Notes under the pieces: model-generated | Databases searched by the model: none | The model's input: the letters and a program-made list of their open reading frames with translations, nothing else | Told to the model about the DNA's origin: nothing | Source of the DNA: Bugulina stolonifera | Taxonomy: Eukaryota; Bryozoa; Gymnolaemata; Cheilostomatida; Bugulidae | Direction: 5' to 3' | Assembly: GCA_935421135.1 (NCBI GenBank) | Contig: OW285187.1 | Coordinates: forward strand, 4,278,001-4,342,000 | Length of the DNA stretch: 64,000 bases | Shown: in pieces, positions 48,901 through 60,300 of the stretch | How the letters are laid out: every line of letters begins with the position of its first letter | Numbering within the stretch: position 1 is the stretch's first letter | Made by a program: the position numbers and the translations under genes

Positions 48901-51900
48901 AAATGTTTGTAATTTTGTTTGTCATTCAAATTTTTGTATTTCAGTGGACTGACTCCAAGTGATCCCAGATGGGTTGGAGCCTGGTGGTTAGGATTTGTTA
49001 TCAGTTCTATAATATCTACTCTATTAGCATTCTTTATGTTTCTCTTCCCCAGAGAGTTACCAGGTAAATATATGTATATACCTGTAAGTGTATGATATGT
49101 GTTATGATATAATTGTAAGTGCATGAATTGTACTAATATGATATATTCTAAGTACATGTACATCTAATACTCTAAAATATTGTAGGTACGGCTGCTATTA
49201 GAGCTGCCAAAATATCTGAAGCTCATCGTAACAGCAGTGAAAAGGAAGTTAACAGGAAAGGGTTTGGGATGACATTCAGAGACATGCCAAAGGCTGCCTG
49301 GTATGAAGAGTTTATAATTATTAGATTTTAGTGGCAATGCTTTATATTTTAACTCTTCTCCCTGAATAATCTTTGTAGCACATGTGATTTATTCCTGATT
49401 TATATGAAGAGGAGTTTATTTAGACGAGTACACAAACACTCACATAGTTATATACATGAAACCGCAATTTAGTTCTCATGGATTTATTTTTATAGTGAAC
49501 ATCTTGGACGTTTATCAGCTGGAAATGATTTAAACCCAGAACTTCTTAGACAAAATTTTGGGTATTTGCTGTTGAATTACAAATTTAATCTGGTTTAACG
49601 ACACTCAAATTTATTACATGTGTACGAAGGGAATATAACTCCCGCTTTGTATGCAAAGCTATTACAATAACTTATAGGCACACATCATATGTGTTGTCTT
49701 TACAGGTACTTATTGAGGAACCCCACATTAATGTGTATAGCAGCTGTCGGTACAGTAGAAATAGCCCTATCAGCTGGATTCAGTACATTTATGCCAAAGT
49801 ATATCAGCAACCAGTTTGGTCACAGCTCAAGCTGGTCGGCCATGTTAACTGGTGAGATAATATTTTAATCAATGACTATTCACTTATCGATCACTAAGTT
49901 TACAATCTTATAACAAGCCGTATATCCTGCTACATCAGAGGGCATTACCTGTACTTTATGTTGCATCGCATCTTTCCTTAGTGCTGTACTTTGCACTACC
50001 TTGTTTTACATCAGCAACACAAAATATAATGTTATGCAAATGTATGTTTGTATCACACCGTTAGGTTTCATGGCTGTGCCTGGAGCTGCTCTCGGACAGT
50101 TTATGGGAGGATATATATGTAAAAGGTTTCAACTTAAAGTCCCAGGTATCCTAAAGCTGATGACTACCTGTTCAATCCTAGTAATCTTATCCTCACCTGT
50201 ATTGTGGATCAGATGTGGAGGGGCTAATCTAGCTGGTGTTTTCCATCGGTACCCAAGGTGGGTGGTGTACCAGCGCCTAAACTACGTCCTGATTTTATGT
50301 GGATATGTGGCAATGTTCTTCAACATTCTATCTTTATGTTATTTTGATTTAAAATGCCATTCAAAGAGATTGTATTGATTCTGTTTGTGCTTCACCTCAT
50401 TCATATCTAATTATCTGTAGATATAAATATACAGTGGAACTTGCTTAATTCAAACTCCTAGGGCCACCGTAACTGGTTTGAATTAGGCTGAGTTTGAATT
50501 ATGTGATCCCTTCATTTTATATAATGATATGCGTCACATATACAGAACAACAGTATAAAAACACAATTAGCTAAGAAACAGTAAAGCAATTAGTGGATTT
50601 TCCCAGCTTAGTTTGAGCAGAAACATATTGCAGTACTAACTACTAACTACTAGCAACGACTATTAGGTGACTAATGATGGCTGTGATAGCATTCTCATTG
50701 ATTATATATAGTGTGAGCCTAAGCCGCATGAAGTTTGAATTACAGATGGAAGGCTGAATTATTTGAAGCCATTTATATAGTGCTCAGCAGGGACCAAGGC
50801 TAACAGTTTGAACTAACCAAGTTTTTGAATTATCCAAGGTTGAATTAAGCAAGTTCCATTGTATATACGTTACTTTATGTTATATAACTTCTACTTTCCT
50901 GTACTGAACCTTTGTTCTATTACATTATCAGTTCACCATCAGGCACAGACCTGAGTCTAGACTCAACCTGTAACAGTGGATGTGGATGTACTACCAGTGT
51001 TTATGATCCTGTCTGTGCAGATGGTATACAGTATTTCTCTCCTTGTCATGCTGGCTGTTCACAGAAAGACATTGTTAGTAACGTGAGTGTTCTGCTAACT
51101 CTTTGTTCGGAGGAAAGTGTTGTAGCTGCTATTCAGTGGTACAAACATGCGGTTTTTTAGAAAAAATAACATTTAGAATATATAAAACTATTGTACTTGT
51201 ATAATGTATGTATGCAACATATATTCAAAGTTGTCTTCTCTCTATCTCCCAATTACCGGCATGAGGAAATAACTTCCTATTATTAACACATTTTGCACAT
51301 GGTGTTGCATACTATAATTTCACTGTTTACAACATGAAATTGACCACCTGATGTTAATCTACTTCTCGTGGGTTTGATACACTTTGACTTATTCGATGGT
51401 CTGGTTCTACCATAGGCCACTATTCTGTCCATGTAGTGCCGTATGTATACAACATTTTATTATGGTAACGATATTATTGTAATATATGATTGTATATCGT
51501 TTGAAGGAGTTGTATAGGAATTGTACTTGCCCAGCAGGGATGAACCAATCGCAGGCAAAAGTGAAAAGAGGAGCGTGTCCTGCCAACTGTAAACTCCTGG
51601 GTGCTTTTATCCCCATATGCTTCCTGCTTTTCTTCTTTACTTTTATGATGGGAGCTCCACTCACTATGGCTACACTTCGGTGAGTTACCTACGCCTACTT
51701 ACCTGCCGTCTTCTACGACTACAGGTGCTATTTCTATTGGGAATATACATGTGTACGTAACGTGTTAGTGAACAAGCAACATGTCACCTTGTAAAATGGA
51801 TAGAATAATGGAACTTTCAATTGATGTGGGGCAGAGTATGGTAGTATAGATTTATATTATGATACCTATTTTCATATATTATGTAGAGTGGTACCAGAGA

Positions 51901-53827
51901 GTCAAAGAGCTTTTGCGGTCTCCCTGAAATGGGTCTTTCTTCGCTTCTTTGGTAAGCCTTTTAGATCGTCTAATGTCCCCATTATGCATGTATGTTATAT
52001 AGTACATAGCTCATTATCAGTACTTTATTTTGGAGATAACACCATTTTCATATATCATGTTGTTGGTAGTATACCAGGTTATATAATATAATATGTATAC
52101 ATTATATTGTAGGTAGTATACCAGGTTATATAATATAATATGTATATATTATATTGTAGGTAGTATACCAGGTTATATAATATAATATGTATATATTATA
52201 TTGTAGGTAGTATACCAGGTTATATAATATAATATGTATATATTATATTGTAGGTAGTATACCAGGTTACATAATATAATATGTATAATATTATATTGTA
52301 GGTAGTATACCAGGTTATATATTATAATATGTATACATTATATTGTAGGTAGTATACCAGGTTACATAATATAATATGTATATATTATAGTGTAGGTAGT
52401 ATACCAGGTTATATAACATAATATGTATATATTATATTGTAGGTAGTATACCAGGTTATATATTATAATATGTATACATTATATTGTAGGTAGTATACCA
52501 GGTTGTATAATATAATATGTATATATTATATTGTAGGTAGTATACCAGGTTATATAATATAATATGTATATATTATATTGTAGGTAGTATACCAGGTTAT
52601 ATAATATAATATGTATATATTATATTGTAGGTAGTATACCAGGTTATATAATATAATATGTATATATTATATTGTAGGTAGTATACCAGGTTGTATAATA
52701 TAATATGTATATATTATATTGTAGGTAGTATACCAGGTTATATAATATAATATGTATATATTATATTGTAGGTAGTATACCAGGTTATATAATATAATAT
52801 GTATATATTATATTGTAGGTAGTATACCAGGTTACATAATATAATATGTATAATATTATATTGTAGGTAGTATACCAGGTTATATATTATAATATGTATA
52901 CATTATATTGTAGGTAGTATACCAGGTTACATAATATAATATGTATATATTATAGTGTAGGTAGTATACCAGGTTATATAACATAATATGTATATATTAT
53001 ATTGTAGGTAGCATACCAGGTTATATATTATAATATGTATACATTATATTGTAGGTAGTATACCAGGTTGTATAATATAATGTGTATATATTATATTGTA
53101 GGTAGTATACCAGGTTATATAATATAATATGTATATATTATATTGTAGGTAGTATACCAGGTTATATAATATAATATGTATATATTATATTGTAGGTAGT
53201 ATACCAGGTTATATAATATAATATGTATATATTATATTGTAGGTAGTATACCAGGTTATATAATATAATATGTATATATTATATTGTAGGTAGTATACCA
53301 GGTTGTATAATATAATATGTATATATTATATTGTAGGTAGTATACCAGGTTATATAATATAATATGTATATATTATATTGTAGGTAGTATACCAGGTTAT
53401 ATAATATAATATGTATATATTATATTGTAGATAGTATACCAGGTTATATAATATAATATGTATATATTATATTGTAGGTAGTATACCAGGTCCTATAATG
53501 TTTGGCTCAATGATAGATGCAAGTTGTAGTTTATGGGATGATGAATGTTCTGTTAGAGGATCTTGCTGGGTATATAATAACTTCAACATGTCTATGAGGC
53601 TGTTCGTCATCACTATAGTACTGAAGATCATCTCCTTGACTTGTAACGTATTGGGTATAGTCTTATATAAACCTCCAGCTATTACTAAAGATGCTGATAC
53701 ACAGGTACTGAGTATGCAAGCACTGGCTGCTGCTACCTCAGACTTTGATGACTTAGGCACATCAGAAACATCTATATTCAACAAGAAAAGGGTGAGTCAT
53801 ACTGAGTCATGGTATTATTTCATATGA
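42910..53827 (+). CDS. OATP/SLCO-family organic anion transporter, gene D (13 exons)
   Basis: Exons: 42910-43087, 43623-43741, 46352-46514, 46925-47101, 48656-48755, 48945-49063, 49186-49300, 49706-49851, 50065-50257, 50932-51082, 51507-51679, 51887-51951, 53478-53827; joined length 2049 nt (682 aa), all phases consistent. OATP signature in exon 6, Kazal-like loop in exon 10. The C-terminal tail is longer than in A-C, and a donor-like AAAAGG-GTGAGT near 53790 means the last exon may instead splice onward. Intron 2 contains a 2.1-kb insertion absent from gene E, and intron 12 a 1.4-kb array of about 30 acceptor repeats. Confidence 0.87.
43132..43417. mobile_element. MITE-like insert in gene D intron 1
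   Basis: Imperfect inverted ends share TAAAGGCT and CGAGAGGC blocks. The interior resembles part of the hAT MITE at 21188-21745 (GCAAAGACCAACATGTTGG) and a reversed relative in gene E intron 1. No target duplication was resolved. Confidence 0.55.
43822..43970 (+). repeat. Displaced block of exon-3 acceptor repeats, gene D intron 2
   Basis: Four to five 33-36-bp units (CAGGTGCTATTAGTAATACATATTAT type) far from exon 3, separated from the proximal array by the TTAA-flanked insertion and other sequence. Confidence 0.7.
44043..46185. mobile_element. 2.1-kb TTAA-flanked insertion in gene D intron 2
   Basis: Gene E has the uninterrupted sequence ATATCTTAAGTAATAGT (about 58800-58816). In gene D the same flanks are split, with TTAA on both sides (44039-44042 and 46186-46189). 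Ends AGTACTACTGAAAT and (reverse) AGGGCTACAGAAAT share 10-11 of 14 bases. The TTAA duplication is typical of piggyBac-type elements. No transposase frame; a TA-flanked MITE is nested inside. Confidence 0.75.
45048..45701 (-). mobile_element. TA-flanked MITE, copy 2, nested in the TTAA insertion
   Basis: Same ends (CCCTAAAAGCAG) and TA flanks as 27530-28053 but inverted. It is about 130 bp longer because a 14-bp unit, GAGTTTGGCCTATC, has been amplified about eleven times (about 45106-45275). The amplification makes chance open frames. Confidence 0.8.
46220..46351 (+). repeat. 33-bp splice-acceptor repeats before exon 3, gene D
   Basis: Four units start at 46220, 46253, 46286 and 46319. AG is kept before the first three and lost before the fourth (CAT). 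From 46286 into exon 3 the frame is open and reads [11 protein letters not shown], then [11 protein letters not shown]. Confidence 0.85.
46515..46740 (+). repeat. 34-bp splice-donor minisatellite after exon 3, gene D
   Basis: About six to seven units of the donor repeat, most retaining AAGTAAGT, followed by decayed copies. Confidence 0.8.
47519..47762. mobile_element. Short MITE in gene D intron 4
   Basis: Inverted ends of about 50 bp (GGGTAGTGGTAAAAGACG on the left, CCGGTAGTGGCATAAGACG read from the right; both end in ATGACGTGAGAG) are flanked by TACATTAC at 47512-47519 and 47763-47770. The 7-8-bp duplication points to a hAT-like family. Confidence 0.7.
47771..48655. other. Rest of gene D intron 4, nothing recognised
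   Basis: About 0.9 kb with mixed composition and no supported coding frame, repeat array or element ends. Confidence 0.45.
50432..50861. mobile_element. TA-flanked MITE in gene D intron 9 (pogo/Tigger-like ends)
   Basis: Begins CAGTGGAACTTGCTTAATTC and ends with its near reverse complement (GAATTAAGCAAGTTCCATTG), flanked by TA. The 430-bp size and ends fit Tc1/mariner-superfamily MITEs of the pogo/Tigger type. No transposase. Confidence 0.75.
52062..53477 (+). repeat. 47-bp splice-acceptor minisatellite before exon 13, gene D (about 30 units)
   Basis: A 1.4-kb array in which every unit carries TTGTAG-GTAGTATACCAGG, identical to the exon 13 junction at 53477/53478. Variants (TTACATAA, TTGTATAA, ATTATAATATGTATAC) recur in the same order with a shift of about 565 bp, so a block of about 12 units was itself duplicated. 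Confidence 0.9.
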
Positions 53828-56800
53828 TCTGGAATCCTTACAGTAACCTCCTGTTAAAAATAACTGTCATGCAGGTTTCTACCAACAAGTAGACTTACTC
53901 AACATCTCACATTATTTCTTGACCAGTAGTTGACTGTACTTCACAGAGAGATCCATGGCCTGTGTATTACCTTTGTAGGTGTATAACTAACTATGACTGA
54001 TTGGCTATGCTGAAATACAAAATATGAGCCCATGGACAACTCTATTCTATCTCGAGTTTATACTTTGCACTTCTCAAATCTTACCTATATTTTTGTATAT
54101 TCAGATATTTTATAATAAATATATTTACTAAAGTTATTTGTTGTTATAGGATTAATTTACAATACTCTTGGTAGAAAGTTTTAGTAGCTAATACACTTCT
54201 AGTCCTCTCATACATAACCTGTCCAGTTTTATATCTTTGGATGAGGATTTCATTGTGCTACTTTGTTATACATCTGAAAATCTAAATCTTATACTTGTGT
54301 ATTTATAATAAATCGTATAGTATACAACATGTACATGTATGTGTTACCATGTTTTACAATTAGTTGTCTTAGCAAAATACTGTTTTAGCTGGAAGTAATA
54401 TTATTTTTGCTTGTCTTGTTTGTGCAATGCATAATACAGACAAAAAATTGTCATGCTCTGAGAAAAACACAACATGAGCAAAATGCTTGATAACTGGGGG
54501 AAACTGAACAGCAAGAATTTTAATCCAATACTATTGTTACTGCTAGTGCTAACTTACAAAGAATGATTACCACTCTCATGCAATCTAGTGTATAATTTCG
54601 TATTGACTAGCTGAGCAATGAAATAGGGCAGCCGTATTTTAGGATACAGGTTGGCTATGCTTGCAGGTATGACTGAAACAAGCATTACACTAGAAATTAT
54701 TGGCAGGAGTTGTTCTCTCTCACTCACAGCCTTGCAATAATTTTAATATAGTAATTATATGTCCCGCGAATATTGTAGGCACTATTATGGATTTTTACGA
54801 CTAAAATGGACTTGAGCGGTTGCTAAGTCTATAGACTGTGGCACAACACGATGTCATTGTTTTTACCTGATGTTAATGTTTCGAATAGGCTTTTCTCTCT
54901 ATGGCTTTTCTAAAGTTTTTGGATCTTCTTAGAACAAAGACTACATAAACAAACACAAATTTAAAAGTCAGCGGAAGTAGATTTTGGCACACGAAAATCA
55001 AAAGCACACTGACTGCAAAGAAGACCAAGACATTTGCCTTTATTTTAAAATCCATGTTGTTGGCTGTCGTAGCTGCAGTCAACTTGCCTGAATCTGAGCC
55101 AACGTAAGTAGAGTAAAAAATAATCACATTGAGGTGCCATCTACTTAGGTAATGCGGGGTAGCGAGACACTGCTTGTTTTAGACACTTTCACTCTCGACT
55201 GGGCTCTCATCCTGTGTTGTAACTGTGCTCCCACCGAATCTGGCAACTCTCTGTATTTTATATTGCTGTGCCCTGGGCCGACACTTCTTTTAAGAGACAC
55301 TTGTACATATTAATTATATTCCTTAAATGACATTCTCTTATAACTATTCAGCAATTGCATTGAAAAGCATTGTGATTGTCGTGCATAGTGAGTACATTGT
55401 GTGAGTGAGCTATATAATTTTTTAATTGGTGTCTATTACAACAGTATATCTTTAACTCTGCATACCCTTACTTTTATCTTGGACACTACACTGCATTTTT
55501 TAATATCTATTAAACTATGTAACAGTGCATTTTTCTATTGTAATCCGATGCCGATTTTCAATATTGTAACTCTGACCTCTTTCTGAGTCCAATGCCAATC
55601 TATGCACCTATTAGCCTTTTGACCTCGATGCGGAACCGATTTTCGCATGTAGGCTACATTAAGTAGCATAGTTTCACATTTGTGTTCTATTGCTTGTACA
55701 CTGTAGATCAATAGAAGTACTATTTACTATAGTACTATGCAGTCTCTTACAGTTTGCTGCTAACACTAGGGTAAAACACACCCTCTAGACTTGGGTCTCT
55801 CAAAGTACAGTCTGATGGCTACCACTAGGACCCAACATCCATTTCCTACACATAGCCTCAGGCCTTGCTGTGTTGAGTCTACTAATTCCACACAGTTTGG
55901 TACATAGAGTCGTGCCCACACGGCAAGATCTGCATGACCTCCTCCCAGTCTCTCTCCTTGTTGCTAATGGATCTCTTCTCGTAACCATGGAACTAAGCCC
56001 GGAGGCCGTCCTCCATTCTGCTGTTTTGGCTGGCACCCCACAGGACTTTACAGCCTAACACATGCCGACTTTACCTAGTTTCGTTTTTCTTTCTTGGTGC
56101 AGCTGGCCTGTATGCTATGCGGCTGCGCTTTTGCTACTCAGCTGGACACAGCAATTTTGTCGTCTTGAATAATCGTCATCTTGTCTTGTTTCACTTGTGA
56201 CTTGATAAAGTAATCATAATCTAATGGTTCGTTTGTATTTGTGTACTGCAAAGACCTGTAAAGGTGTAATGTAGGTCTGCAAGATGAAGACAAATGTAAC
56301 AGATGGAGATTGAGATTTTATGAACGATTAAAGCTAAAGGTTTAATTTGGATGGCAATAGAAATATACATGTAAATCAAAAGTGTTATCAAAACTTAGTA
56401 GACAATCCCACATAACTATCATTATGTGAAGTCATTAGTGAATTCCTAGCCCTACATTGGCCTATATATAGCAGAATATTTCCCAAACTAACCAATGCTT
56501 GCCTAGTGGTAATGAGGGTGAGAATGTTTTGAACCAGATTTTATGTAGGGCCTATCATGGCTGTAATCTACATAATTGACACAATTTTTATGCTAAAGTG
56601 TATAGCCTTCAGGCAGTATTTTCAATCCCGCTGCTGCAGGAAAGTCCAATCATGATTGCCAGTCTGAAGAGCATGATTGTGATCATTGGACTGGGATAGA
56701 CGGCATCTTTGTTGGTATTGTCTATTTAGCCTAAGTGTAATTATCGGAACTGTTGGGATCTCGATTGCGAGTAAGATACTATGGTTATTCTGATTGAATG

Positions 56801-57399
56801 TCCTTCTACTGTGGTTGAATAAATATTTTATCGACTCAGCACATAACTTTGCCGTGATGGTAGGCAATCAGTAATTTCACTGAGTGACTGCTGGTAGCCA
56901 GCAGATGTTGAACTTCAGACTGTTAATCAATCTGACCAGTGACAGGCTACTCTCTAGAGATACCAGTGTTCTGGTCAGGTTTGGGATTTGTCATTTCAAA
57001 GTTCAAAGTGCTAGAAGATTGCATTGAAATAGCGGAAAGGAAAATTGAGTGGCTAGTAGAGTGATCAGTACAGATGAATTCCCAACACCATTCTCTTAAT
57101 GTTTTGTAGGCCTATATCGTTTTGTGTCTTTTTTTTGAGGTAGCACTCTTAGTTTGCATAGATTTTTTATGTAACAAATAGGGCCTATTATTATATAACC
57201 AGTATACACTGTGGTGTTACTTTTCTCAACAATGGTTTAAGTTCTCTCCGTTACTCATTATTTGCGACATTGATAGACTGACAATGGATATTTCTCATTG
57301 TTACATTCCGTTGAAGTGCTGTGTATTACATAAATATGCATATACATGTATATATACAGTATGACTAGATATCATATTGTTTAGAAGCTTGATGAACTG
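53828..57399. other. Intergenic region D-E: no gene supported
   Basis: AT-rich, with a relatively GC-rich patch near 55790-56170 that opens frames on both strands without recognisable motifs; possibly an old retroelement piece. A TAATAAATAT near 54115 could serve as the gene D polyadenylation signal. Confidence 0.45.
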
Positions 57400-60300
57400 A
57401 TGGGTAAAATGGAGGAAACGGGTCCTCCAATGGGAGAAGAGGAGAAATTGGGAGATCCTGCAGAGGTTGAGGTTGAGGTCACAGATACGGTGGATACGTC
57501 ATGTGGTTACACAACGTCATGTAAACCAAAATTTCTACAGAAATGTGCAAATCCTAAAGTGTATCTTCTGATAATTTCATTATGTAGTATAATGCAAGGT
57601 GAGTTTAAACTTCCTAAAGGTTCGGCTCCACTAGAGGCCGTGATCTTTGACAGGCCGACTCCGCTGTTTGTTGGTATGGCTCTCTGGGTGAGGCCTAGTA
57701 CCAGCTCACCGATGACCTCGATTAATATCTTGTTAGTAAAGAGCTGGTTTCTATCTAATAAGGTAGATAATTGGAGTCGTTGTATCTTATATTAACCGAT
57801 TACCACAGACCGAAAAGACCAACATGCTGGGCTTTGCATATGTGAACAAACAGCTGGCCAATTAGCTCGAGAACGAGGCTCCGTTGGCTGGAAAAGAACA
57901 AACAGCCTCTAGTTAAGCCTAGCCTTCAGTGGTAACAAGTTTGTATGATTTTTCTAATCTTTAACAATTTTGGCAATAACATTGTTGAATTCGTACCAAG
58001 ACTTGATGTATTCATCTTAAAACTGATTATTTTTAAAAATTCAAGTGTACATAATAATATATAAAATAATCTTTGTACATGTATGTATGTACATGTATGT
58101 ATATACATGTATGTATGTACATGTATGTATGTACATGGCAATGCGGTCCATGTGTATGTAGGTGTGTATATTTCACAGGGTTTGCAGTGAATGGTATAAA
58201 CAATGTGAACATTTCATCATATGAAAGAAGATATCTTTTATCTAGTAAGAATTCAGGACTAGTAGCCAGTTTCTATGATGTAGCAGCTGGTATCACTGTA
58301 AGTTATTACATTAGTTATGGAACACCACAAGATGTCATTGTTGAATGCTTCTTTTTACATTTTGTAATAAACGGTCCCACAGGATTGTGAGATAGTGATG
58401 TAGTAGGCATACTAACTTGTCAAATAACTGACATTATGTCAGTGAGTTTATTGAGCAGAATAAAGCAAGTTCTAGTGTAACAATGCACATCTACTAAGTT
58501 TCTATTCTATGGTATATTTGTGTTGAAAGATTGGATTTATAGTATTCGAGAAACTCAATTTTTTCTTTTAGCTTTTCTGGTTGTATATTCTCTCCAGTCT
58601 CAGCAGTGTTGCAATGGAACAAAATATACACATACAATCCCAGCTACTGATCAGTAAGAAATGAGTTCTTGTGGGAGTTGTGCATTTGGATTGTGCACTT
58701 CTCGGTCCCCCACCGAGATCTTGGAGACTATTTTTGAGTTCGCTGTATCCAGTCTGAGCTGATCTCGCCATGCTATTGCATTTACACATTGTATAAAATA
58801 TATCTTAAGTAATAGTATATATTGTCATAATATTACAGTTGATATTTGTAATGCATATTATCACATTACAGGTGCTATTTGTTGGATACTTTGGAGGAAC
58901 TGGTTATCAAACAAGGTACTTGGGAGCTGGAGTAGCATCTATTGGTTTGGGATGTTTTATCATGTCATTAGCCCATTTCACTGCTCCACCATATCAACCA
59001 GTTGGTACTACCTCTTTAACATGTGATGTCACAAGTAAGTACTACCTCTTTAACATGTGATGTCACAAGTAAGTACTACCTGTTTAACATGTGATGTCAC
59101 AAGTAAGTACTACCTCCTTAACATGTGATGTCACAAGTAAGCACTGCCTCTTTAACATGTGATGTCACAAGTAAGTACTGCCTCTTCAACATGTGATGTC
59201 ACAAGTAAGTACTACCTCTTTAACATGTGATGTCACAAGTAAGTACTACCTCTTTAATATGTGGTGTCACAAGTAAGTACTAGTTCTTTAATATGTGATG
59301 TCACAAGTATGTACTACCTGTTGCTGAAGATCCCTCATATTTACAGAGGAGTTTGACAACTAGGCTAATCACCACCAGCATGTTGTTTACCAAGACAGTG
59401 GCATAGGATGCATTCAACTCTGAGTGCAGTCATCTCATGGCCAATTATATAGTTGACCATGATACATATACAATCCCACATACACATGTAACTACTTTGG
59501 CATTTCTCTTAGTATTTCCATTACATTGTGTGCTTGGAATTGTCTCCCCTCAACTGTTGTAGAAGGATTCTCAAACAGTGCTTCGACTTTCAGCATTGCC
59601 TGATATTTAATGAACAAAAAATTATGTGCTTGTAACATAAAATATAATTTATCTGCAATTTTCTACCTGTGGTAAATATGTAAGTTATGTTTATGGTAAT
59701 CCTGGTGCATAGTCAGATCAACCATAGAGGCAGAAGAGTCTTGTGCTGTGCCTACAGTCTATCAAGCTATAGCCCAGTGGGTAAAACTGTCTTCCAGTAA
59801 TGGGGGCTCAATCAGATAGTCACTGTAATAATAATAGTAAAGTTGACCAACCTACTGATAAACTTAGTGGTTGCATCTTATATCACCAAAGATAACAACA
59901 GATCATTTGATGTTGTGCAAGTCAGCTGTCAGTTGAATTTACATTCAGAGTAGTATGTGTACTGGTATTCTTCATCCAGTTCATGTTGTTGCAACCAAGT
60001 TATGATTATGATCTTTGTTTATTTGACTATAATACATGTAGGTCCTCAGTGATGTTCGACTTCATTAGGTGTTGGTCAGTCATTGGCCCTCAATCCTGGT
60101 ATACCATATTATATATTCATCTCTTCTAGACTCCAATCTGGGAACAAATTGTGATGCCAGTGAAGATAATGCATTCCTTAAGAACTATCTCTATATACTA
60201 CTACTTGGACAAGCACTAAATGGGTTTGGTGGGACATGTCTCTACTCTTTAGGTGTGACATATCTGGACCAAAGTGTCACAGCTAAGATGTCCCCACTCT

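Noticed and set aside
52062..53477. CRISPR-like look of a regular 47-bp array
   Set aside because: No unique spacers: the whole unit repeats, the setting is an animal intron, and each unit copies the splice junction of the next exon.
55800..56058. Overlapping frames on both strands in a GC-richer intergenic patch
   Set aside because: No recognisable domain, no gene context and no element ends; possibly an old retroelement piece but not supportable.
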